This document shows positions 37,450-46,913 of a stretch of 64,000 bases of DNA, one piece after another. This DNA comes from JASHVB01 sp035523995 (GTDB lineage: Bacteria; Pseudomonadota; Alphaproteobacteria; Acetobacterales; Acetobacteraceae). The notes under the pieces were generated by a model, which was not told the DNA's origin, did no database searches, and saw only the letters and a list, made by a program, of their open reading frames with translations. Where the stretch lies: contig DATKPQ010000065.1 in assembly GCA_035523995.1 (NCBI GenBank), positions 1-64,000 on the forward strand, read 5' to 3'. Both the position numbers and the translations under genes were made by a program. Each line of letters begins with the position of its first letter. Position 1 is the first letter of the stretch.

Positions 37450-38757
37450 TCACCGCTTCCCCACCGCCGCAATGAATTGCTCCGCCATCGCGGCGTAGAT
37501 CGGCTTCGGGCAGATGATGCGCGAGAAGATGGTGCCCAGTGCGGAAGCCGCCGACACCGCCACGGTCATCTCTATGTTGTTGGTCATCTCCAGCACGATC
37601 ACCGCCGCGGTGATCGGCGACTGCACCACGCCGGAGAAATACGACGCCATGCACAGCATCGCCAACGCACTGATCGGCAGATGCGGGAACAACGGGACGA
37701 ACCAGTAGGCAAGCCCGGCCCCCACCGAGAGCGACGGTGCAAAGATGCCGCCGGGAATGCCCGACATGTATGAAATGATTGTCGCGGCCCATTTCAGCAG
37801 CGGGAATGTCGGCGGCAGCAGCAGAGTCCCGTGCAGTGCGCCGCGCGCCTGGGCATAGCTGGAGCAAAAGGCAAGACCGCCGGACAAATGGCCGACCACG
37901 GCCAGCAAAAGGCCGCAGACCATGGCAAACGCAATCGGCTGGCGCTGCACCAGCCAGGCGAGCCGGCGTGGAAATTTCGCCACCGGAATCGTCAGGACCC
38001 GCGCAAAGCCACCGCCAAGAAACCCCCCTGCGATACCCACCGGCAGGAGCGCGGCCCAGGTGCTGCCCCACGGCATTGCAGCATGCACGGTACCAAAATA
38101 TGTGTAGTTGCCGACCAGCGCCAGCATTGCCATGCCGCTCAACGCCGTCACCATCAGCAGGCGGCGGCCGACATAGCCTTCGATGTGGTAGTGTGCCATT
38201 TCCTCGATCGCGAACACCGCACCGGCGATCGGCGTATTGAAGGCGCTGGCGATCCCCGCCGCGCCGCCGCACAGCACCAGCAGCCGCAGCAGGCCATGCG
38301 ACGGCTTCAATCCCCACCGCCCAACACTGTTCATGACGCTGCACGAGATTTGAACGGTTGGCCCCTCCTTGCCGATCGAGGCGCCGCAGACGAAACCCGC
38401 CAACGTCAACAGGAATTTGCCCACGGCGATCCGCCACGACAGCATGGTGTCGGCGAATTCCATGCCTTCCATTTCGATCGCGGCCATTGCCTGCGGAATG
38501 CCGCTGCCTTGCGATCCTGGAAACACCTTGCGGGTCAGCAGCGCCACTGCCCCAAGACCGATCGGGCACAGCGCGAATACGATCAGCGGATGGGGGCCGG
38601 TGAGGTCAAAGAACAGATTGATGGCTTTGGTGGTGCCGATGCCGAAACCAACCGAGATGGCGCCGACGATCAGCGCGCTGAGGCCGAACAGAAGCCGCTG
38701 GTGCCAGGCTTCGGATATGGTAATGCGGCGGCGCTTGGCCTTTGTCTGATCTGCCAC
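37450..38757 (-). CDS. ClC-family chloride/proton antiporter
   Basis: A 435-residue membrane protein with the three ClC selectivity motifs: GSGIPQA (84-90), GKEGPTVQIS with the gating Glu131, and GIPGGIFAPSLSVGAG. The internal proton-transfer Glu is also kept (NTPIAGAVFAIEEM), so it is probably an exchanger rather than a channel. CBS domains are absent. The frame begins with GTG at 38757. It is divergent from the PLP-dehydratase gene. Confidence 0.92.
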   Translation of the reverse strand: MADQTKAKRRRITISEAWHQRLLFGLSALIVGAISVGFGIGTTKAINLFFDLTGPHPLIVFALCPIGLGAVALLTRKVFPGSQGSGIPQAMAAIEMEGMEFADTMLSWRIAVGKFLLTLAGFVCGASIGKEGPTVQISCSVMNSVGRWGLKPSHGLLRLLVLCGGAAGIASAFNTPIAGAVFAIEEMAHYHIEGYVGRRLLMVTALSGMAMLALVGNYTYFGTVHAAMPWGSTWAALLPVGIAGGFLGGGFARVLTIPVAKFPRRLAWLVQRQPIAFAMVCGLLLAVVGHLSGGLAFCSSYAQARGALHGTLLLPPTFPLLKWAATIISYMSGIPGGIFAPSLSVGAGLAYWFVPLFPHLPISALAMLCMASYFSGVVQSPITAAVIVLEMTNNIEMTVAVSAASALGTIFSRIICPKPIYAAMAEQFIAAVGKR

Positions 38758-38989
38758 GGCGATCGGCTCTTCCGGTTGGTAAAATTCAGGCGGCGGGGAC
38801 CGTCAGGGCTGCCGGTGGCGGAAGCTCATCATGGCCGCTCGGGCTTTGACGCATTTCGGCAGGCAACGCAACGCACCAGGGGGTTGCGCGCGGATTGCGT
38901 TGCTGTTGACCTTCATCAAGTTGCGAGTATTCAAATTTGATTCGGACTTGGCCGCCACAGAAACGCGGCGCCTCTCTTGAGGACGCGTG

Positions 38990-39979
38990 ATGATATCCGT
39001 CCGATACACCGCCTTGCTCAATGTCGCCCGGCATGCCAGCGTTCGCCCCATGGTCAGCCGCACCGATATTGCCGCCGCCGCCAGCCGCATCGCCCCCTAT
39101 ATCCGCCACACGCCGGTACTGCTCCTTACGGGCTCCGAGTTGGGCGTGCGCTGCCCCGTCACACTGAAGCTCGAGTTGCTGCAACACAGCGGCAGCTTCA
39201 AGCCGCGTGGCGCGTTCAACCGGCTGTTGTCGGAGCCCCCGCCCGCGGCGGGCGTGATCGCAGCGTCCGGAGGCAACCACGGGGCGGCCGTGGCTTATGC
39301 GGCGCGCGCCCTGTCGGTGCCGGCGGAGATTTTCGTGCCTTACCTGACGCCACAGGCCAAGGTGGCGCGCATTGCCGGCTACGGCGCGCGCGTGGTGCAG
39401 ACCGGCGAGACCTATGCCGACGCGCTAGCCGCGTGCCGCCGGCGCCAGGCGGAAACCGGCGCGCTGGACGTCCATGCCTATGATCATGAAGCTGTCCTGG
39501 CAGGCCAGGGCACCGTCGCGCGGGAATGGGAGCAGGATGCGCCCGGCTTGACCCATGTGCTGGTCGCGGCCGGCGGCGGCGGACTGATCGGCGGCATGGC
39601 CGCCTGGTACGCCGGCAGCGCGCAGGTGATCGGCGTCGAACCGCATGGCTGCCCCGCGCTTCACGATGCGGTACGCGCCGGGCGGCCGGTCGATGCTCCC
39701 GTTGGCGGCGCCGCGGCCGATAGCCTGGGCGCACGCCAGGTCGGCCGGCTGATGTTCGCGATCGCGCAACGTTTCGTCAGTGCCGCGGTGCTGGTGCCGG
39801 ACGACGCCATTGCCTCGGCCCAGAGGCTGCTGTGGGACCGCTTCCGGCTGATCGCGGAGCCGGGCGGCGCAACCGCATTGGCGGCGCTGTTGTCGGGCGA
39901 GTTCATACCGCCTGACGACGCACATGTCGGCGTGCTGATATGCGGCGGCAATACCGATCCGGCAAAGGTGGCATCATGA
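38990..39979 (+). CDS. threonine/serine dehydratase-like PLP enzyme
   Basis: A fold-type II PLP enzyme of 329 residues. Lys71 in SGSFKPRGA forms the Schiff base. ASGGNHGAAVAYAA binds the substrate carboxylate, and the glycine loop AAGGGGLIGG binds PLP phosphate. There is no C-terminal regulatory ACT domain, so it resembles catabolic threonine dehydratases or serine racemases. ATG 38990 has GAGGA six bases upstream; ATG 39050 has no such site though similarity starts there. The next gene overlaps the stop codon. Confidence 0.87.
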   Translation: MISVRYTALLNVARHASVRPMVSRTDIAAAASRIAPYIRHTPVLLLTGSELGVRCPVTLKLELLQHSGSFKPRGAFNRLLSEPPPAAGVIAASGGNHGAAVAYAARALSVPAEIFVPYLTPQAKVARIAGYGARVVQTGETYADALAACRRRQAETGALDVHAYDHEAVLAGQGTVAREWEQDAPGLTHVLVAAGGGGLIGGMAAWYAGSAQVIGVEPHGCPALHDAVRAGRPVDAPVGGAAADSLGARQVGRLMFAIAQRFVSAAVLVPDDAIASAQRLLWDRFRLIAEPGGATALAALLSGEFIPPDDAHVGVLICGGNTDPAKVAS

Positions 39980-40779
39980 CCAATGAACCGGCGAACGGCC
40001 TCGTGTTGCTCAACGTCGATGCACGCGGCGTCGCCACTGCGACGCTGAACCGGCCGGAAGTGGGCAACGCCTACAACGAGGACCTGCTGAACGAGCTGAT
40101 CTCCGGCTTGCAGGCGCTGGCGCCCGATCCCGCGGTGCGCTGCCTGGTGCTGCGCGGCGCGGGGCGGCATTTCCAGGCCGGCGCCGACATCAATTGGCTC
40201 GGTCGCGCGGCGAACTACGCGCCAGAGCAAAACTATGCCGCGTCGATGGCGACGACGCGGGCGATGCAGTTGCTGAACGAGTTTCCCAAGCCGACCATTG
40301 CCGTCGTGCATGGCGCGTGCTTCGGCGGCGGGGCCGGCATGGTGTGCTGCGTCGATGTGGCCCTGGCGACGCCGGATGCGATGTTCGGGTTGACCGAGGT
40401 GCGGGTCGGCGTCGCGCCCACGCCGATCTCCACGCACATGGTCCATGCGATGGGGCTGCGGCACACACGGCGCTATGCGCTGACCGGCGAGCGCTTCGGC
40501 GCGCAGGAGGCGTTGCGCATCGGCCTGGTGCACGAGGTGATACCGGCGGACGCGATGGAAGCGAAGCTGGCGGAGGTGCTGGACGCGGTGTTCCTCGGCG
40601 CGCCGGGGGCGATCGCGATGACGAAGCGTTCGTTTTTGGGTGCCAACGGGCTGCTGCTGGACGAGCGGCAGATGACCCTGCTGGCACACGAGAGCTGGAC
40701 GCAGCGCTTTTCGTCCGAGGGCCACGAAGGCACCGCGGCGTTCCGCGACAAGCGCAAGCCGAGTTGGTATCGCCCCTAA
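39976..40779 (+). CDS. enoyl-CoA hydratase/isomerase family protein
   Basis: A 267-residue crotonase-fold enzyme starting inside the dehydratase stop codon (ATGA overlap), so the two are translated together. Motifs: TATLNRPEVGNAYNEDLL, LRGAGRHFQAGADINWLG, VVHGACFGGGAGMVCCVDVA, and the second-Glu region FGLTEVRVGVAPTPIS. The pattern with TEVRVG is typical of methylglutaconyl-/enoyl-CoA hydratases. Coupling to an amino-acid dehydratase suggests amino-acid breakdown via CoA esters (inference). Its TAA stop is the first three bases of a family-2 repeat. Confidence 0.88.
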   Translation: MTNEPANGLVLLNVDARGVATATLNRPEVGNAYNEDLLNELISGLQALAPDPAVRCLVLRGAGRHFQAGADINWLGRAANYAPEQNYAASMATTRAMQLLNEFPKPTIAVVHGACFGGGAGMVCCVDVALATPDAMFGLTEVRVGVAPTPISTHMVHAMGLRHTRRYALTGERFGAQEALRIGLVHEVIPADAMEAKLAEVLDAVFLGAPGAIAMTKRSFLGANGLLLDERQMTLLAHESWTQRFSSEGHEGTAAFRDKRKPSWYRP

Positions 40780-40863
40780 CCTCTCCCGCGGGCGCTATTC
40801 TCGCGCGCGGGTTTGAGCCGCGACAATACGAGATGCGAAGCATCGAGGGTGAGGGTGATCGGG
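40777..40863. repeat. family-2 interspersed repeat, copy 1
   Basis: It begins TAACCTCTCCCGCGGGCG and ends GCATCGAGGGTGAGGGTGAT then CGGG. The opening TAA is the stop codon of the preceding hydratase gene. The 3' part matches the repeat inside the TPR-methyltransferase gene (19 of about 21 bases by eye) and one at 58229-58292. Confidence 0.65.
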
Positions 40864-41463
40864 CCGACCCGCGCCTCGCTTGACATGCCGCAAGCCCAAT
40901 TCGCAAATACCCCGACGTCGCGGGGTACGTGCTGGTGAACCAGCTCGCACATCGACTCTGCGAAACCGTGCCGCATTGCATGCCATCCCTGAGCAAATTC
41001 CAAACACTTCGGGATCAGGTTCCGTTGTGTTGCACGTGCCCGGCGGTCTCCGCGATCCCCGTCCAACGCCGAGAAACACGGCTTAACGGATGCCGGTGAG
41101 TCGAGACCGCTCACCGCCTTTGTCCATGGAGATGGCGTGTCTCATACGTCGGTATGGCTTGATTTCCGGTATACCTGCCGCACTTGCCAGGCATGCCTTT
41201 GCATATGCGTTGAGGCAGCAAGAAAGCGTCACGCTGACACGCCTACCCCAACAGCCATGCTTTTCCGGCAACATCGCCTGGTCCTGCCATGTCCCACATC
41301 GGCCATATCACTCGTGCAAGACTGTCTCAGGCATCCGCAATCCCGGATGCCACAGGTCGCGACACGAACGGAAGAGATGTCCCGACCTGGGGCACATTCT
41401 TGCGGGCTTTGGCAATAATTTGCCTTCTGCTTTTGGCCTGGACTGCCGCTGTCGTCGCCAAAG
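40864..41463. other. gene-poor stretch
   Basis: About 600 bases. A frame from 41289 encodes a possible single-helix membrane peptide (FLRALAIICLLLLAWTAAVV), but it runs into the next candidate gene and lacks a clear ribosome binding site. No other feature is supported. Confidence 0.4.
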
Positions 41464-41925
41464 ATGAAAGGGGCAACAACCACCATGCAACGCTGCAAAA
41501 CGCTCACCGGATCGGATATTCGTGTCATCGAGAACGAGGCCAGGACGCTGCCAGGTCGGTGGCAGGTTGACCCGGTGATCGACCTGAAACGGCCGGGCAG
41601 ACCGCGAGTCTGGGTGCGAGACGTTGCCGGCGTCATGCCGTCGATCAATTTCGAGCGGATCGGCAATGCAATCTGGGCCTCCTCCCAGGATGAAGGCGAA
41701 TACGACGCGTTGTTTGCCATCAGCGCTGCGTTCGTGACGGTTCCCGCAGCTTTCGTCTATATTGGCGGACACTTGGCATCCGTTTCCCAAGCCGGAGCCG
41801 CGGCGCCCCGCCCATCAGCGCCACCGATGTCTCCAGCCGGAAAAGATCATAAACGTCGCCGCCGCGGCTGGTCGCACGCTGACAGTGCCCGCAACGACGC
41901 GGGCTTGCGACCCGCGCTTAGCTGA
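41464..41925 (+). CDS. hypothetical protein
   Basis: A 153-residue frame with plausible codon use. Residues 8-110 look like a folded protein (CKTLTGSDIRVIENEARTLP, LKRPGRPRVWVRDVAGVMPS) with one hydrophobic stretch (AISAAFVTVPAAFVYIGG). The Arg/Ser-rich tail may be spurious. No family is recognised. It is convergent with the methyltransferase at the end of the flagellar operon, 9 bp apart. Confidence 0.35.
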   Translation: MKGATTTMQRCKTLTGSDIRVIENEARTLPGRWQVDPVIDLKRPGRPRVWVRDVAGVMPSINFERIGNAIWASSQDEGEYDALFAISAAFVTVPAAFVYIGGHLASVSQAGAAAPRPSAPPMSPAGKDHKRRRRGWSHADSARNDAGLRPALS

Positions 41926-41934
41926 CAGCCGGTA

Positions 41935-42564
41935 CTAGACAACCGACGGAATTCGCACCGCGCAATCCGCGCCGTGACGCCAGTACACGAAGAAATCCGC
42001 GAACGACGTCTCCTCCGCTCGGTCCGGATCGAACGGGTACGGATTTGGCAGATGCGCCAGCAGCCGCCATTCCGGCCGGCAATCCGCGATGTGGTCCGTG
42101 AACCGGCGGTGACGCACATGCGGCGACGACCAGTTACCCTCCGCATTGCTGGAATGAACCAGCACAAATCGCGTCGCATGCGCAAACAACGCATGCATGT
42201 AGCGCGCGAACGCGCCGTCCTCCACCAGATGGAAGATCACGTCGATCGACAGCACCAGCTCCGCCCGCACCGACGCGTCCAGTGCGTCAAACGGCACAAA
42301 ACGATGCTGCGGAAACTTCGTCACGCAGCAAGCGAGCGCCGTCGGCGCCACGTCCACGCCGACGTATTGCGGCACATCCAGCATCGACAGCAGGTTGCCG
42401 TCGCCGCACCCCAGATCCAGCACGCTGGCAATGGCGTTATCGACCATGAATCCGTTGATCACGGCTGCCTTGAACGCCGCCATATGCCCGTACGACCCCG
42501 CCCCCGACGTGCCGCCCGCGCGATAGCGTTGCTCCCAATAGGCGCTCGAAGAAAACGCATTCAT
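41935..42564 (-). CDS. class I SAM-dependent methyltransferase
   Basis: A 209-residue methyltransferase with SAM motif I VLDLGCGDGNLL, then YVGVDVAPTALACC and LVLSIDVIFHLVED as motif IV. The N-terminus (AYWEQRYRAGGTSGAGSYGH) resembles sugar- or small-molecule methyltransferases of polysaccharide and glycosylation loci. ATG 42564 overlaps the TGA of the GT41 gene (ATGA). As last gene of the flagellar minus-strand operon, it may methylate the glycan put on flagellin; this is inference. Confidence 0.85.
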   Translation of the reverse strand: MNAFSSSAYWEQRYRAGGTSGAGSYGHMAAFKAAVINGFMVDNAIASVLDLGCGDGNLLSMLDVPQYVGVDVAPTALACCVTKFPQHRFVPFDALDASVRAELVLSIDVIFHLVEDGAFARYMHALFAHATRFVLVHSSNAEGNWSSPHVRHRRFTDHIADCRPEWRLLAHLPNPYPFDPDRAEETSFADFFVYWRHGADCAVRIPSVV

Positions 42565-44912
42565 GACATGCACCAGACCTTCCAGGCATGCCGCAGCGCG
42601 GCGCCGAGGTTGCGTCCGAAGCGGGGCCCATCGCAGAGCGGGCTCGCCTTCACCCGCGCCCGCAGGCCCGCGCGCAGCGCCGCCAGCGCCGCCACATCCG
42701 ATGCCTTCGCGACCGCCCGTTCCACGTAGTCAGCCGCATCGCATGCGACCCAATCGCACAGCCCGACATTGCTCAGGTGGCTCGTCGAATGGCGCGAGGC
42801 GAAGATCTCGCCAGGCAGGGTCACGGTCGGCACACCCATCCACAGCGCCTCGCAGGTGGTCAGACCGCCGGAATAGGGGAACGGGTCCAGCACCAGGTCG
42901 ATCTCGCCGTACTCGCCCATGAAAGCGCGATGCGGCGAAGACCCGCGCAACGCCAGCCGCTCCCCCGCAATGCCGTGCGCCGCGAAGGCGGTGCGAACGC
43001 GATCGGCCGTGGCACGATCGCTGAACTGATGCGTCTTCAGCACCAGGAGCGAACCCGGCACACGACGCAGCACCGCAGACCAGGTCGCGATGACGGGCGG
43101 CGTCACCTTGGCCAGGTTATTGAAGCAGCCGAAGGTGATGTGGCCATTGGCCAGCGCCGGCAGCGGCCTCACATCGGGCGCGTAAGGCGGCGGGCTGTAG
43201 ATCGCGTAGCCGTCCGGCAGATACAGCAGCCGTTCGCTGTAGGCTTGTGCCAGATCCGCCGGCGTCTCCCACCGGTCGGTGATGAACCAGTCCATCTCCG
43301 GCAGGCCGGTGCTGTGATTCTGCATGCCGACCCATTTCACCTGCACTGGCGCGAGGCGATGCGCGCAGGCGGGCATGCGTGCCGCGTCGCCGTAGCCGCC
43401 CAGGTCGATCAGCACATCGATCCCGATCTGCCGGGCGCGCTTTGCCAGCGCCATGTCGTCCAGAGCATCAATTTCCACCCAATCGCGCGCCACGGCGCGA
43501 TAGCGGCGAGCAATCGGGTCCTGCGGCGCCGCATTCTGCACCAGGCACACCACCGCGTAGTGCGCCGGATCGAGCGTCTCGATCCCGGCGACGGTCAACC
43601 AGCCCACCGGATGTGTCTTCAGCGTCCCGGACAGCAGCCCGATGGTCAGACACCGATCAGGATCCTTGTCGTTGGCGAATGGCCCGGGATCCGACCGCGG
43701 CAACCGCGCAGCACACGCGCGCAGCGCGGCAAGCAATTCGGCGCCGGTGGTGCCGTCGCGATAGGGCAGCGTGTTGCACAACGCGCGGCGTGGCAGCACC
43801 GCATCGGGATCCAGTTCGATCGCGCGACGCGCCATCTCCACCGCTTCCCGCTGCCAGCCCAGACATGCCGTCGCATTGGCGAGATTGCACAGAACCAGCG
43901 GCTCTTCACCGTGCCGTGCGATCAGATCGGACAGCACCGCATGCGCCTCTGCATGCCGGTGCATCCGCATCAGTACCGTGCCGCGGTCGTTGCGCAGAAG
44001 CGGATCGTCCGGATCGAGTTCGGTGGCCCGACGCAGCGTCGCCTCGGCTTCGCGCAGCCGATGCGAGCGGGCCAGCGCGCTGCCCAGCAGCCTGACCGGC
44101 AACAATTCATCCGGTGCCAGAGTCGCCGCGGCTTCGAGGGCATCGATCGCCTCGCGCCGTCGCCCGAGACGTTGCAACAACACGCCGCTTGCCAACAGCG
44201 GCACCGGATTGAGGGGATCGGCCTCGGCGGCAAGCGCAAGCCGCGCAATTTCGGCATCAGCCTGGCCGGCGACGCGCGCCGCCTCGACGCCGTGCAATGC
44301 GTATTCCGGCACCGCAGGCTCAAGCCGCTGCGCTTCCACGAACGCGCTATGGGCGAGCGCGTGGTCCGCCGTCAGCATCAACGCGAGGCCCAGCGTAGCC
44401 CAGGCCTCGGCGCGATCCGGGGCAAGGCCCAGGCAGCGCAGCAGCAGAATGCGTGCCTCCATCCCCTCGCCGCGCGCGATCAGCAGGCCCGACAATGCGA
44501 TCAGCGCTTCGACACGCCTGGGGTTGAGGTCGAGTACGCGGCGGTACGCCGCCTCGGCGTCGCCGGATTCTCCGGTGGCCCGCAGGCTTTCCGCGAGGCG
44601 CAGCACGGGTTCGTCCCACCACGGCAGCACGTCCGCGACGGTCTGCATCAGCCCGCGGGCACGCACGATATCGCCGGCACGATCCTCCGCGATGGCAAGA
44701 TTCAACAGCGTCGCGGGCGAGGTATCCCCCAGCGCGACCGCGGCGCGGAACGCCGGGCAGGCGGCGGCGGGGTCGTTCACTTCCAGCAATGCCATGCCGC
44801 GCGCGGTGAACGGTGCCGGGTCGGGCGCATCGTCGCCAATGGCTCCCAGCAGAACGAGCGCGCCCGTGGCATCGCCGTCGCGCAACCGGGCGAGGGCGGC
44901 AGTGCTCGTCAT
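42561..44912 (-). CDS. TPR-GT41 glycosyltransferase, FlmG/OGT-like
   Basis: A 783-residue protein with about ten TPR-type helical repeats (1-400) followed by a GT41 (O-GlcNAc-transferase/SPINDLY) catalytic region. Seen motifs: TIGLLSGTLKTHPVGWLTVAG (the two-strand start with the active-site-type His), VLIDLGGYG, GCFNNLAKVTPPVIATWSAV and LDPFPYSGGLTTCEALWMGV. The architecture equals FlmG, the flagellin O-glycosyltransferase of Caulobacter. Its place in a flagellin/flbT/flaF operon supports the same role. The sugar donor is unknown. It overlaps both neighbours by four bases. Confidence 0.9.
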   Translation of the reverse strand: MTSTAALARLRDGDATGALVLLGAIGDDAPDPAPFTARGMALLEVNDPAAACPAFRAAVALGDTSPATLLNLAIAEDRAGDIVRARGLMQTVADVLPWWDEPVLRLAESLRATGESGDAEAAYRRVLDLNPRRVEALIALSGLLIARGEGMEARILLLRCLGLAPDRAEAWATLGLALMLTADHALAHSAFVEAQRLEPAVPEYALHGVEAARVAGQADAEIARLALAAEADPLNPVPLLASGVLLQRLGRRREAIDALEAAATLAPDELLPVRLLGSALARSHRLREAEATLRRATELDPDDPLLRNDRGTVLMRMHRHAEAHAVLSDLIARHGEEPLVLCNLANATACLGWQREAVEMARRAIELDPDAVLPRRALCNTLPYRDGTTGAELLAALRACAARLPRSDPGPFANDKDPDRCLTIGLLSGTLKTHPVGWLTVAGIETLDPAHYAVVCLVQNAAPQDPIARRYRAVARDWVEIDALDDMALAKRARQIGIDVLIDLGGYGDAARMPACAHRLAPVQVKWVGMQNHSTGLPEMDWFITDRWETPADLAQAYSERLLYLPDGYAIYSPPPYAPDVRPLPALANGHITFGCFNNLAKVTPPVIATWSAVLRRVPGSLLVLKTHQFSDRATADRVRTAFAAHGIAGERLALRGSSPHRAFMGEYGEIDLVLDPFPYSGGLTTCEALWMGVPTVTLPGEIFASRHSTSHLSNVGLCDWVACDAADYVERAVAKASDVAALAALRAGLRARVKASPLCDGPRFGRNLGAALRHAWKVWCMS

Positions 44913-46525
44913 CCCGCCTGCCGCTCCAGCACAAGCAGAACGCCGGGAACCGGGACATCCGCTTCGTGGCGGATGGTTTCCTGGTCGAGGCGGAGTATGT
45001 CGAAGCCGCCACTGGCAGCGGCACTGCGGATATAGCTCAGGGTATGCGCGTAGCGGCCCTGGCGTTGCAGTGCCCAGTCGCCGTTGCCGGGGACGATGCC
45101 ATCATGGTCCGGCAAGAGTTCCTCAAGGGAGCAAATCAGCCAACCGCCCGGACTGAGCGCCGCGTGGGCCGCGGCGAAGAACGCCTCGAGCGCACCGAAG
45201 TAACAAAGAACGTCCGCGGCCAGGATCACCGCAACCTCGCCCGCGAAACGGGAGAGAGCCTGTCCCGGACCTGATCTGGGGTCGGCGCGACGCGCCACGT
45301 GACGGCGATCGGGTCGGCATGTTGTTCTCCATGACCGAATACCAGCCCGATCATCCTCACCTTCGACTGTTCGGTTGGTTTGCGCCGCGAACCGAACGGC
45401 CTCTCCCGGCGCAGGCGCGAGAGGTTGCAGGATGTCAGACTCGATCAACGCCGCGTAGACACCCTTCTTCCGCGCTTGCTCCAGCATTCTTGGCGCCACG
45501 TCCACGCCAATCAGCGGGCCGACGGGCAGATCCGCAATCGCCAGTCCGACCAGCCCCGTGCCGCAGCCAAGGTCCAGCACCGGCCCTACCCGCTCCCCCG
45601 CTGCGATCTTCTGGTGCCGCAGCAGCGCCGTGCGGAACAATCCCGGCATGCGATAGCCGAGCGACAGCAGGTGCGCTTCGAACCGCTCGGCATAGCCGTC
45701 GAACACGGCGCGCAAATACTCGGCCGGCGCCCGCACGGCACCCGGAACCACACCCGACGCCGCAACCAGGTGCCGCACATACGCGTCGTCCGGACCCAGT
45801 TTCAGCGCTTCGGCATAAGCATCTGCCGCCTCCACGTGGCAGCCGAGACTGGAGAGCGCATGGCCCATCAGACCGAACGAGCAGGCATCGGCGATGCCGG
45901 CGCGGCGCGTGTCTTCTGCAAGGGCAATCGCCTGGCGGAAATCGCGACGGCGGACACACAGCAGAATCGCGGCGTTGCGTTGCTCTGTCAGGTTGGGCGC
46001 CGCATCGATGTTGCGCAGCAGGACCGCAAGCGCCGCATCGGTATCGCCCGCCGCCTCGTGCGCGGCCGCGAGGCCTGCGGCGAAGCCCGGGTTGCACGGC
46101 TCGGCAGCCACCGCTTCCGAGAGGCACGCGACCGCATCGCCCGTGCGGCCGAGTTCCAGCATCAGCACGCCCAGCAACGCCTTGGCGGTCGGGTCGGCAC
46201 GGTCGAGCACGACCGCTTCGGCAGCGTCGCGGGCTGCCCCCTCGATGTCGCCCGCCTTCCGTCGCAGCTCCGCGCGACGCTTGCGCAGGCCGGCATGCTC
46301 TGGTGCCGCTGCAATCGCGGCGTCGAGTTCCATCGCCGCAGCGTCAGGCGTGTCGGCGCGCAGTGCGAGCTCTGCGCCCAGTTCGGCAAGCGCGACCGAT
46401 CCCGGAGCCAACCGCTTGGCCGCCGCGAGCAATGGACGGGCGGCGCCGGTTCGGCCGGCAGCCACCAATTGTGCGGCACGCGCGCTGAGCGACTCGAGAT
46501 CGACGGCAGAGCGCAGTCTTTGCAT
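44909..46525 (-). CDS. TPR-repeat methyltransferase with in-frame repeat insertion
   Basis: A 538-residue protein with TPR repeats (about 1-260) and a class I SAM methyltransferase domain (VLDLGCGTGLVGLAIADLPV, LIGVDVAPRMLEQARKKGVY, later ILAADVLCYFGALEAFF). The start has AGGAGGGG six bases upstream. Residues about 366-432 (from LAPAPGEAVRF to LSRFAGEVAV) are encoded by a family-2 palindromic repeat (45231-45428) inserted between motifs II and IV without breaking frame. Whether the enzyme still works is unknown. It follows flaF by 43 bp and is coupled to the GT41 gene, so a role in flagellin modification is inferred. Confidence 0.85.
   Translation of the reverse strand: MQRLRSAVDLESLSARAAQLVAAGRTGAARPLLAAAKRLAPGSVALAELGAELALRADTPDAAAMELDAAIAAAPEHAGLRKRRAELRRKAGDIEGAARDAAEAVVLDRADPTAKALLGVLMLELGRTGDAVACLSEAVAAEPCNPGFAAGLAAAHEAAGDTDAALAVLLRNIDAAPNLTEQRNAAILLCVRRRDFRQAIALAEDTRRAGIADACSFGLMGHALSSLGCHVEAADAYAEALKLGPDDAYVRHLVAASGVVPGAVRAPAEYLRAVFDGYAERFEAHLLSLGYRMPGLFRTALLRHQKIAAGERVGPVLDLGCGTGLVGLAIADLPVGPLIGVDVAPRMLEQARKKGVYAALIESDILQPLAPAPGEAVRFAAQTNRTVEGEDDRAGIRSWRTTCRPDRRHVARRADPRSGPGQALSRFAGEVAVILAADVLCYFGALEAFFAAAHAALSPGGWLICSLEELLPDHDGIVPGNGDWALQRQGRYAHTLSYIRSAAASGGFDILRLDQETIRHEADVPVPGVLLVLERQAG
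45231..45428. repeat. family-2 repeat inserted inside a coding sequence
   Basis: The left arm GCAACCTCGCCCGCGAAACG with GGAGAG and the right arm CTCTCCCGGCGCAGGCGCGA with GAGGTTGC are imperfect inverse complements. Each arm can itself fold. The span is 198 bp, exactly 66 codons. AGGAT occurs on both sides (45222-45226 and 45429-45433) and may be a target duplication. Confidence 0.7.
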
Positions 46526-46568
46526 GACGAGCCCCTCCTGGGCCTCGAACCATCCGGTAGTTCCAGCC

Positions 46569-46913
46569 TCACAAACTCCCCGACAGACCCGCCGCAAAAT
46601 TCTCATTCACGGTGATCAGGAAACCGAAATCCGGCTGATCGCGATCCATCTCACGCTGCACCGTCATGCCGACGGAAATGATCGCGGCGCGCAGTTCCGG
46701 CGCCAGGCCGTTGCCCGGGTCGCGCATCAGGTCGTACACCGCCATCCACAGCCGTCGATTATCGGCCAACGCGCGCACGCGTTGGATCGCATTGCCGTTG
46801 CGCGCCGACTTCAATGCGCCGATCGCGCGCCGGAACACGTCCGCCTCCTGCTCTCGCTGGCTGCGATGGGTGGAAGCGGTCTCATAGGCGCGCATCGCCT
46901 CATTCAACATCAT
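46569..46913 (-). CDS. flaF: flagellar biosynthesis regulator FlaF
   Basis: FlaF is the chaperone/activator of flagellin secretion and translation that counteracts FlbT in alphaproteobacteria. The 114-residue product matches the family: NEAMRAYETASTHRSQREQE, ADNRRLWMAVYDLMRDP, PELRAAIISVGMTVQREM and the C-terminal ITVNENFAAGL. ATG 46913 overlaps the flbT stop by four bases. The TPR-methyltransferase gene follows 43 bp downstream, probably in the same transcript. Confidence 0.9.
   Translation of the reverse strand: MMLNEAMRAYETASTHRSQREQEADVFRRAIGALKSARNGNAIQRVRALADNRRLWMAVYDLMRDPGNGLAPELRAAIISVGMTVQREMDRDQPDFGFLITVNENFAAGLSGSL

Noticed and set aside
41289..41570. Small single-helix membrane protein
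   Set aside because: The hydrophobic segment is attractive, but there is no ribosome binding site and the frame overlaps the next candidate gene by over 100 bp.
42588..45035. 815-codon plus-strand frame opposite the GT41 gene
   Set aside because: It is an antisense shadow with Arg/His/Gln-rich composition; the minus strand carries clear TPR and GT41 motifs.
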